This document shows positions 38,271 through 45,420 of a stretch of 45,420 nucleotides of DNA, one piece after another. The position numbers were made by a program, and so were the translations under genes. The notes under the pieces are model-generated. The model saw nothing but the letters and a program-made list of their open reading frames with translations, made no database searches and had not been told where the DNA came from. Origin of the DNA: an uncultured Eubacteriales bacterium (GTDB lineage: Bacteria; Bacillota; Clostridia; Oscillospirales; Oscillospiraceae); assembly GCA_900549405.1 (NCBI GenBank), contig URNZ01000010.1, positions 1-45,420 of the forward strand, in the 5' to 3' direction. Positions within the stretch are counted from its first letter, which is position 1. Every line of letters begins with the position of its first letter.

Positions 38271-39590
38271 TCAGTCCGAAAGCAGCCAGTCGATCAGGTT
38301 TTTAGATCGGATACCCTCGTAAGACTGCTCCACTCCAGGGTCCAGCGACAGCACGATTTTTTCATAGTTGTCCTGTATCCTTTGCAGCGGAGCCAATTCA
38401 CGCAGACGGACCGTTTCGGCGCTCATGGATTCGGTCACTTGGATATAGATCTTGTCCGTGGTAGTGGTGGCGATAAAGTCCACCTCGGCGTTGTCGATCT
38501 TGCCGATGGCGACGTCATAGCCCCGGCGCAGCAGCTCGAAATAGACCAGGTTTTCCAGGACATGTCCGCTGTCGCGGTCACGCAGCCCCAGGAGACAGTT
38601 GCGCAGCCCGATGTCCACGATATAGTATTTTCCAAGAGTGCGGAGGTATTCTTTTCCTTTGATGTCAAACCGCTTGATCTCATAGAAGAAGTAGCTTTCC
38701 AGCAGCGCATTCACATAAGCCTGCACCGTGTGCGTGCTTGGGCTGCCTCTGCGCTGCCCGTGCTCCAGCAGCCCCTCGTTGGACAGTGTGTTTCCAATGG
38801 AGGAGATAGAGACGGTGGAGCCCACGTTGTCGGTCAAAAACAGAATGATCTTGCGCAGCAGCGCCGCGTCTGTGATCTGACGCTGCCCACGGCGCTTTTC
38901 CCGTTCCAGAATGTCGCGCATGATGACCGTGGAATAAATACCGTCCAGCAGGGCAAAGGCCCGCTCCTGGTCCAGGCCCACATCGGCGATCCCAGGCATC
39001 CCACCAAAGCACAGATAGGCGTCGAACACTTCCCGTATCTCATAGGGTTCGTTGTCCTTGCCGAATATCTGTTTGCGGGTCCCGCCCAGGGCGCTGTTGG
39101 TCACGCGGACCTGAAAGTCGTGAAAGTCAAGGAATTCCCGGAAGGACAGGGGGAGCATTTTGATCTCGACACAGCGGCCTGAGAGATAAGTGGAGTATTC
39201 AGAGGAAAGGAGATAGGCGTTGGAGCCGGTGACATAGATATCACAGTCAAGGTCCACCCGGAAGGCGTTGATCGCGTTTTCCCAGGCCTCGATTCGCTGC
39301 AGCTCGTCAAAGAAGAGATACATTCGCTTTTGCGGAACTGTGCGGGCGCGGACGTATTGGTAAATATCATCTGCGGTCATGCTGCGGAAGTCGTGGGATT
39401 CAAAATTCATTTCGATGATCTGCTCCGGGAGCACGCCGGTATCGCGCAGATGCTCTGCCATCAGCTTCAGCAGACTGGATTTTCCGCAGCGGCGGATGCC
39501 GGTAATGATCTTGACAGGCTCCGTGTCCTGAAAGCCGATCAGCTTATCCAGATATGATTTGCGCATTTTTAATTTGTGAGACCCAATCAT
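38271..39590 (-). CDS. AAA_14 / DUF4143 ATP-binding protein
   Basis: A 439-residue AAA-type ATPase of unknown role. Walker A is GIRRCGKSS (31-39); Walker B is YLFFDELQRIEAWE near 95-108; the YVTGSNAYLLSSEYSTYLSGR segment carries sensor 1 and the typical SGR. A winged helix follows. The DUF4143 C-terminus holds GHVLENLVYFELLRRGYDVAIGK then VDFIATTTTDKIYIQVTES, the Restriction-endonuclease-like D-(I/V)-QV core. ATG 39590 has GGAGG nine bases upstream; the in-frame ATG at 39629 lies between the -10 and the RBS and is rejected. Composition is somewhat lower in GC than neighbours. It is flanked by duplicated terminators. Confidence 0.88.
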   Translation of the reverse strand: MIGSHKLKMRKSYLDKLIGFQDTEPVKIITGIRRCGKSSLLKLMAEHLRDTGVLPEQIIEMNFESHDFRSMTADDIYQYVRARTVPQKRMYLFFDELQRIEAWENAINAFRVDLDCDIYVTGSNAYLLSSEYSTYLSGRCVEIKMLPLSFREFLDFHDFQVRVTNSALGGTRKQIFGKDNEPYEIREVFDAYLCFGGMPGIADVGLDQERAFALLDGIYSTVIMRDILEREKRRGQRQITDAALLRKIILFLTDNVGSTVSISSIGNTLSNEGLLEHGQRRGSPSTHTVQAYVNALLESYFFYEIKRFDIKGKEYLRTLGKYYIVDIGLRNCLLGLRDRDSGHVLENLVYFELLRRGYDVAIGKIDNAEVDFIATTTTDKIYIQVTESMSAETVRLRELAPLQRIQDNYEKIVLSLDPGVEQSYEGIRSKNLIDWLLSD

Positions 39591-39610
39591 TGGAATGCAC
39601 CTCCAAGGAT

Positions 39611-39639
39611 AGTATGGCACAAACTTCATGAAAAATCAA
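39611..39639 (-). promoter_or_regulatory. Promoter of the AAA_14/DUF4143 gene
   Basis: Minus strand TTGATT (39639-39634), 17 bases, CATACT (39616-39611). Confidence 0.7.
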
Positions 39640-39665
39640 GTTTGTGCTATCAACAGCACAAACTT
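39617..39665. promoter_or_regulatory. Triple operator-like repeat on the AAA_14/DUF4143 promoter
   Basis: GCACAAACTT (39617-39626), AAGTTTGTGCT (39638-39648) and AGCACAAACTT (39655-39665) are three copies of one 10-11 base word in alternating orientation. The last two form a perfect 11-bp dyad with a 6-base centre. They cover the spacer, the -35 and the region upstream, as expected for a repressor. Confidence 0.75.
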
Positions 39666-39696
39666 TAAAATTCGACGAATAAATGCTATGTGCGAC

Positions 39697-39740
39697 AAAA
39701 AAGAATCCCCGCTCGAACCTGATTCCAGGCACGGGCGGGG
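39697..39740 (-). terminator. Terminator of the type III glutamine synthetase gene
   Basis: Minus strand CCCCGCCCG...CGAGCGGGG with an inner CCTG/CAGG stem, then ATTCTTTTTTG. Homologous to 38204-38245. Confidence 0.85.
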
Positions 39741-39751
39741 CTTTGGGGACA

Positions 39752-39832
39752 CAGACGGCGGCGGAAAGAAGAGAAGAAAGTGAGGAGAAAGGAAAAGGTA
39801 CCAGGAAAATGGAGAGAAGAGACCGCCGTCTG
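39752..39832 (-). other. Pyrimidine-rich 3' untranslated loop after glnN
   Basis: CAGACGGCGG (39752-39761) pairs perfectly with CCGCCGTCTG (39823-39832) and closes a 61-base loop. The loop is almost purely purine on + and so pyrimidine in the glnN mRNA. It lies between the glnN stop and its terminator. Role unknown. Confidence 0.55.
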
Positions 39833-39845
39833 ACAGACGCGAAAA

Positions 39846-41948
<2,103 letters not shown>

Positions 41949-41989
41949 ATGATCCGATCCTTTCCTTTTAAACCGGTGGCGGTCAGGGT

Positions 41990-42053
41990 AAAAAAAGAGA
42001 CAACAACGCCAACTCAGACGTCATTGCCCTACTTCACAGCAGACCGCTCTACT
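41990..42053 (-). promoter_or_regulatory. glnN leader: ANTAR-type double hairpin and terminator
   Basis: In mRNA order, P1 is stem AGUAG/CUGCU with hexaloop AGCGGU (42053-42038). A 6-base linker follows, then P2, stem GGGC/GUCU with hexaloop AAUGAC (42029-42016). Both loops have A at position 1 and G at position 4, the hallmark of ANTAR targets. The terminator CAAUGACG with CGUUGUUG (8 bp with two wobbles, 42026-42001), then TCTC and seven T (41996-41990), shares its 5' arm with P2, so the two are mutually exclusive. P2 is short with two G-U pairs. Confidence 0.72.
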
Positions 42054-42092
42054 CCACATCCAAAATAGGAAGCAAGCAAATCTTCTGCTACT

Positions 42093-42121
42093 AACATACC
42101 CTATCCCGGCCTCTTTTGCAA
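42093..42121 (-). promoter_or_regulatory. Promoter of glnN
   Basis: Minus strand TTGCAA (42121-42116), 17 bases, TATGTT (42098-42093). It gives a leader of about 138 bases. Confidence 0.72.
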
Positions 42122-42213
42122 GAGTGAATTCTGACTAAAGTTCCCGGCGGACCGGCCAGAAAATCATGGGAGTTCTCACGAAAGTGATAAAAAACCGGCG
42201 AAAATGCCCCGCC

Positions 42214-42247
42214 TTTCCCGGGAAAGCGGCTCAGAAAAGAAAGCCGC
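42214..42247. promoter_or_regulatory. Dyads upstream of the glnA promoter
   Basis: The palindrome TTTCCCGGGAAA (42214-42225) and the inverted repeat GCGGCT...AGCCGC (42226-42231, 42242-42247) lie just before the glnA -35. They could be operators; the regulator is unknown. Nothing else was recognised between the glnN and glnA promoters. Confidence 0.4.
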
Positions 42248-42250
42248 CTC

Positions 42251-42280
42251 TTGACAGAAGCGCCCCTGAAATGCCATACT
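42251..42280 (+). promoter_or_regulatory. Promoter of glnA
   Basis: Perfect TTGACA (42251-42256), 18 bases, CATACT (42275-42280). The leader holds a 14-base perfect palindrome CCTCCCGCGGGAGG (42305-42318) just before the ribosome binding site. Confidence 0.75.
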
Positions 42281-42336
42281 TTTTTCATCAAGTCCCAAAG
42301 CGGCCCTCCCGCGGGAGGAGAAAAGGAGCGTTCTGC

Positions 42337-43668
42337 ATGGGTCACACCAAGGAAGACATCATCCGTCTGGTAGAGGACGAAGAGATCGAGTTTATCCGAA
42401 TGCAGTTTGTGGATATTTTCGGCCAGCTGAAAAACGTGGCCATCACCGCCTCTCAGATCGAGAAGGCGGTGAACAACCAGATCATGTTCGACGGCTCCTC
42501 CATCGAGGGGTTCACCCGCATCAACGAGTCGGACCAGTGCCTGTATCCCGATTTGAACAGCTTTACCATCTTCCCCTGGCGGCCCTCCCAGGGCAAGGTG
42601 GCCCGGCTCATCTGCGACGTGTATAACCCGGACGGCACCCCCTTTGTGGGCGACCCCCGGGGCGTGCTGCGCCGGGTGCTCCGCCGGGCGGAGGACATGG
42701 GTTTTGACACCTTTAACATCGGCCCGGAGCTGGAGTTCTTCCTGTTCGAGACCGACGAGATGGGCCGGGCCACCACCATTACCCGGGACGAGGCGGGCTA
42801 TTTCGACTTAGGCCCCCTGGACCACGGGGAGTCCACCCGCCGGGAGGTGTGCATGAACCTGGAGGAGATGGGCTTTGAGATCGAGGCCAGCCACCACGAG
42901 TGCGCTATCGGCCAGCACGAGATCGACTTTAAATATGTGGACGCCTTAGACGGGGCGGACAAGATCATGACCCTGAAGCTGGCCGTGAAGACCCTGGCCC
43001 AGAAAAACGGCCTGCACGCCACCTTCATGCCCAAGCCGGTGTACGGCGTGGCCGGGTCGGGGATGCACCTGAACATGTCCCTTTTTAAAGACGGACGGAA
43101 CGTGTTCTATGACGAGGGGGGGCAGCGGCAGCTGTCTAAAACGGCCCGGTCCTTTATTGCCGGACTGCTGCGCCACGCCGACGGCTTCACCGCCCTGACC
43201 AACCCCCTGGTGAACTCCTACAAGCGCCTGGGGGCGGGGTATGAGGCCCCCCGGTATAAGGCCTGGTCTTCGGCCAACCGGTCCACCCTGATCCGCATCC
43301 CCTCGGTGCGGGGACAGAGCACCCGGGTGGAGCTGCGCAGCCCGGACCCCTCCTGCAACCCATATCTGGCGGTGGCCGCCTGTCTGGCCGCCGGGCTGGA
43401 CGGCATCGCCCAGGGGCTGGAGCCGCCGGAGGAGATCTCCGGGGACGTGTACGCCATGGACGACGCGGCCCGGGCGGCCCGGAACATCGGGGCCCTGCCC
43501 GAGACGCTGAAGGACGCCCTGGACGCCCTGGAGCGGGACAAGCTGATGATGGACGTGCTGGGGGAGCATGTGGCCCGGCACTACATCCAGGGCAAGCGCA
43601 AGGAGTGGAACGAGTATCAGACCCGGGTGTCCAGCTGGGAGCTGGAGAAGTATCTGGTGACCTATTAA
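42337..43668 (+). CDS. glnA: Glutamine synthetase type I
   Basis: ATP-dependent ammonia assimilation, 443 residues, the GSI-alpha size found in Firmicutes. The beta-grasp N-terminus begins KEDIIRLVEDEEIEFIRMQFVDIFGQLKN. Catalytic segments: FDGSSIEGF, GPELEFFLF, ASHHECAIGQHEIDFKY, GSGMHLNMSL, NRSTLIRIP and VELRSPDPSCNPYLA. No adenylylation Tyr is present, as usual in GSI-alpha. ATG 42337 follows AAAAGGAGC. An ANTAR regulator gene follows 89 bases later, and glnN diverges upstream. Confidence 0.96.
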   Translation: MGHTKEDIIRLVEDEEIEFIRMQFVDIFGQLKNVAITASQIEKAVNNQIMFDGSSIEGFTRINESDQCLYPDLNSFTIFPWRPSQGKVARLICDVYNPDGTPFVGDPRGVLRRVLRRAEDMGFDTFNIGPELEFFLFETDEMGRATTITRDEAGYFDLGPLDHGESTRREVCMNLEEMGFEIEASHHECAIGQHEIDFKYVDALDGADKIMTLKLAVKTLAQKNGLHATFMPKPVYGVAGSGMHLNMSLFKDGRNVFYDEGGQRQLSKTARSFIAGLLRHADGFTALTNPLVNSYKRLGAGYEAPRYKAWSSANRSTLIRIPSVRGQSTRVELRSPDPSCNPYLAVAACLAAGLDGIAQGLEPPEEISGDVYAMDDAARAARNIGALPETLKDALDALERDKLMMDVLGEHVARHYIQGKRKEWNEYQTRVSSWELEKYLVTY

Positions 43669-43696
43669 AACGATACTCGGGCTTTATGAATCTGGT

Positions 43697-43720
43697 GTAG
43701 GGGCGGCCTGTGGCCGCCCG
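43697..43720 (+). repeat. REP palindrome between glnA and the ANTAR gene
   Basis: GTAGGGGCGGCC-TGT-GGCCGCCCG shares the GTAGGGG head and CCGCCCG end of the REPs flanking the transposase at 35404 and 36018, with a shorter stem. Confidence 0.82.
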
Positions 43721-43757
43721 GACAAATCGTTTACAACTGGGAGAGGGGGAAGCGGAC

Positions 43758-44297
43758 ATGGAGACGGTGATCGTGGCCTTTGAAAACGGGACCATGGCCC
43801 AGCGTTTTGGCGAGCTGCTGGAGAACACCGGCACGGCCAAATGCCTCCTGTGCCGCTCCGGGGACCAGGTCCGCCGTCTGATGAACAAGCAGACGGTGTA
43901 CTGCGTGGTCTGCGGTCCCCATCTGTCCGACGGCCCGGCGGAGTGGCTGGCGGAGGACCTGCCCCCGGCCTGCTCCCTGCTTCTGGTGGGGCCTCAGCAC
44001 ATGCTGGACGCCTGCGCCAGCCGGGACGTGTACACCCTGGCCACCCCCATCCGCCGGGAGGAGGCGGTGTCCACCGTCAAGCTGCTGCTCCAGTTCGGCC
44101 ACCGGATGGAGCGCTTCACCGCCGCCCGCCGAACCAGCGCCGACCAGGCCACGGTGGACCGGGCGAAAAAGCTGCTCATGGACCGCCTGGGCATGACCGA
44201 GGACCAGGCCCACCGGGAGCTGCAAAAGCGAAGCATGGACGCCGGAGCCAGACTGAGCCACACGGCAAGACAGGTCATTCGAGAGCTAGAAAAATAG
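43758..44297 (+). CDS. ANTAR-domain RNA-binding antiterminator with a pseudo-receiver domain
   Basis: RNA-binding regulator of 179 residues. The C-terminal ANTAR helices (about 119-175) read VDRAKKLLMDRLGMTEDQAHRELQKRSMDAGARLSHTARQVI, matching the family. The N-terminal domain has the length and strand pattern of a response-regulator receiver, but VYCVVCGPHL stands where the phosphoacceptor Asp should be and the acidic pocket near residue 8 is weak (FENG), so phosphorylation is unlikely. No histidine kinase is adjacent. The likely target is the double-hairpin leader of glnN 1.7 kb away. ATG 43758 follows GAGAGGGGGAAG. Confidence 0.9.
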   Translation: METVIVAFENGTMAQRFGELLENTGTAKCLLCRSGDQVRRLMNKQTVYCVVCGPHLSDGPAEWLAEDLPPACSLLLVGPQHMLDACASRDVYTLATPIRREEAVSTVKLLLQFGHRMERFTAARRTSADQATVDRAKKLLMDRLGMTEDQAHRELQKRSMDAGARLSHTARQVIRELEK

Positions 44298-44360
44298 TTA
44301 GGAGTTAGGAGGGATGAGTTAGGAGTTGGCCACTCCACTCATCCCTCCTAACTCCTAACT
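44296..44360. repeat. Long perfect palindrome with nested hairpin
   Basis: Two 24-base arms (44296-44319 and 44337-44360) are exact reverse complements built from repeats of GTTAGGAG. The 17-base centre contains GGAGT-TGGCC-ACTCC. It starts in the stop codon of the ANTAR gene. No T run follows. The GAGTTAGGAGTTAG word also occurs at 31358-31371. Confidence 0.85.
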
Positions 44361-44384
44361 CATAACTCTATGGGAGCCGGCATA

Positions 44385-44413
44385 CCTTGTACCAGCTTGA
44401 TATTGGTGCAAGG
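44385..44413 (+). promoter_or_regulatory. Hairpin over the dapF ribosome binding site
   Basis: CCTTGTACCA (44385-44394) pairs with TGGTGCAAGG (44404-44413), ten pairs with one G-U, loop of nine. Its 3' arm includes the AAGG of the AAGGGTGG ribosome binding site at 44410-44417, so it could limit dapF translation. Confidence 0.5.
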
Positions 44414-44425
44414 GTGGTGCGTGCT

Positions 44426-45256
44426 GTGAAGTTTGTAAAAATGGAGGGCCTGGGCAACGACTATCTCTTTCTCAACTGCCTGGAGGGGGAGCCGCCTGAC
44501 CTGCCCCGGCTGGCGACGGCGCTCAGTGACCGGCACTTTGGCGTTGGGGCGGACGGACTTATCTGCGTCAAGCCGGGGTGGGCGGGGGACTTTGCCATGG
44601 AGATGTACAACGCCGATGGCTCCCGGGGGGCCATGTGCGGCAACGGCATCCGCTGCTTGGGCAAGTTCGTGTACGACAGCGGCCTGACCCGCAAGCGCTG
44701 CCTGACCATCCAGACCGACGCCGGACCGCGAGGGCTGGAGCTGTCCGTCCAGAACGGCCAGGCGGCGGAGGTGACGGTGGACATGGGGCCAGCCAAAGTG
44801 GAGGGGGAGGTATACTGCCAGACCCCGGCGGGGGCCTTTTGGGTCACGCCGGTGGATGTGGGCAACCCCCACGGGGTGGTATTCTGCCCAGAGTGGACGG
44901 AGGAGGAGACGGCCCGGGTGGGTCCCATGCTGGAGGTCTGTCCCCCACTGGGCCAGCGGCGGAACATCGAGTTTTTGACGGTGGAGGACCGGGAGCACCT
45001 GACCGTCCGGGTGTGGGAGCGGGGCAGCGGCGTGACCCTGGCCTGCGGCACCGGGGCCTGCGCCAGCTTCGCCGCCGCCCGACGCCGGGACCTGTGCGGG
45101 AGGAAGGTGCAGGTCCGCCTGCCCGGGGGCGTTTTGCAGGTGGAGGAGCGGGAGGGCAGGCTCTTGATGACCGGCCCGGCCCGCACCGTCTTCCGGGGCG
45201 AGATCGACCTGCCCTGGCCGCCTGGACCAGACCGGGAGACGGACGAAACACGCTGA
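44426..45256 (+). CDS. dapF: Diaminopimelate epimerase
   Basis: Converts LL- to meso-diaminopimelate for lysine and peptidoglycan. The 276-residue cofactor-independent racemase fold has two active-site cysteines: C71 in NADGSRGAMCGNG and C207 in LACGTGACAS. The N-terminal MKFVKMEGLGNDYL and the NPHGV segment match the family. Start is taken as GTG 44426, which gives the usual MKFxKM lead with AAGGGTGG eight bases before; GTG 44417 is an alternative adding three residues. No lysine-pathway genes adjoin it. Confidence 0.94.
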   Translation: MKFVKMEGLGNDYLFLNCLEGEPPDLPRLATALSDRHFGVGADGLICVKPGWAGDFAMEMYNADGSRGAMCGNGIRCLGKFVYDSGLTRKRCLTIQTDAGPRGLELSVQNGQAAEVTVDMGPAKVEGEVYCQTPAGAFWVTPVDVGNPHGVVFCPEWTEEETARVGPMLEVCPPLGQRRNIEFLTVEDREHLTVRVWERGSGVTLACGTGACASFAAARRRDLCGRKVQVRLPGGVLQVEEREGRLLMTGPARTVFRGEIDLPWPPGPDRETDETR

Positions 45257-45299
45257 CAGAAAATACAAGAAAAATTTTTCAAAAAATCGAAAAAAAGAC

Positions 45300-45328
45300 T
45301 TGCATTTCTCCCGGGGGTATGCTATTAT
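45300..45328 (+). promoter_or_regulatory. Promoter of the tRNA-Pro gene
   Basis: TTGCAT (45300-45305), 17 bases, TATTAT (45323-45328), about 40 bases before the tRNA. Confidence 0.7.
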
Positions 45329-45366
45329 AACTAAGCTGTCTGACACGGACAGCCAACAGAATACTT

Positions 45367-45420
45367 CCGGGTGTGGCGAAGTTTGGTATCGCGCTTGAAT
45401 GGGGTTCAAGAGGCCCTGAG
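45367..45420 (+). tRNA. tRNA-Pro (GGG), 5' part cut by the window end
   Basis: Acceptor 5' strand CCGGGTG, T8, D stem GCGA with TCGC, anticodon arm CTTGA-ATGGGGT-TCAAG with anticodon GGG (45401-45403), variable loop AGGCC, then the start of the T arm. The 3' part lies beyond the window. Confidence 0.88.

Noticed and set aside
42281..42336. ANTAR target or terminator in the glnA leader
   Set aside because: The roughly 50-base leader has a palindrome near the ribosome binding site but no T run and no A1/G4 hexaloop pair.

Overview
The window is a high-GC chromosomal segment (third codon positions mostly G or C) with near-consensus TTGACA/TATAAT promoters and Firmicute-type control: two T-box riboswitches, intrinsic terminators, CdaR, Rrf2 and DtxR regulators, FtsEX with a PcsB-like hydrolase, and a type III glutamine synthetase. 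The best guess is a gut clostridium of the Oscillospiraceae (relatives of Flavonifractor, Pseudoflavonifractor or Lawsonibacter). That placement is inference from gene content and style, not from a marker-gene comparison.

Left part (1-13 kb, all on +): the end of tuf and its terminator; coaBC behind a hairpin-bearing leader; a tryptophan T-box driving the ABC transporter trpXYZ; a pantothenate-type ECF S component next to type III pantothenate kinase coaX (three CoA-supply genes in all); a valine T-box driving a YcxB-like membrane protein and valS; then comF, mreB and a DtxR/MntR-type regulator.

Middle (13-29 kb): an AT-richer orphan membrane protein, an MscS channel, a DUF4830 exported protein, an RsuA-family pseudouridine synthase, a CdaR/PucR regulator, the ftsE-ftsX-small peptide-M23 peptidase division cluster, an Rrf2 regulator divergent from cysK, and a methionine operon (metN, metI, an L-2-hydroxyacid dehydrogenase, metQ, an ornithine-cyclodeaminase-family protein, a class I aminotransferase). 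Ahead of metN lies the most striking element here: a 36-codon reading frame with ten Met codons and a strong ribosome binding site, followed by an intrinsic terminator and carrying a segment that mimics the terminator's 3' arm. This looks like ribosome-mediated methionine attenuation, unlike the SAM riboswitches and Met T-boxes usual in Firmicutes.

Right part (29-45 kb): two identical tRNA-Gly genes flank a Phd/ParE-like toxin-antitoxin pair. A minus-strand block follows (transglutaminase-like lipoprotein, LUD protein, YitT protein, parC, parE). parE and parC are separated by a REP-associated tyrosine transposase bracketed by inverted REP palindromes, and more copies of the same palindrome are scattered nearby. 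Upstream of parE lies an AAA_14/DUF4143 ATPase gene with three operator-like repeats on its promoter and duplicated terminators on its flanks. The nitrogen block has type III glutamine synthetase (glnN) divergent from type I glnA, with an ANTAR protein after glnA. The glnN leader holds a terminator overlapped by two hexaloop hairpins with A1 and G4, the ANTAR target pattern. The window ends with dapF and the start of a tRNA-Pro gene.

Recurring theme: amino-acid supply genes (Trp, Val, Met, Cys, Gln) are controlled by at least three different premature-termination mechanisms (T-box, leader peptide, ANTAR).
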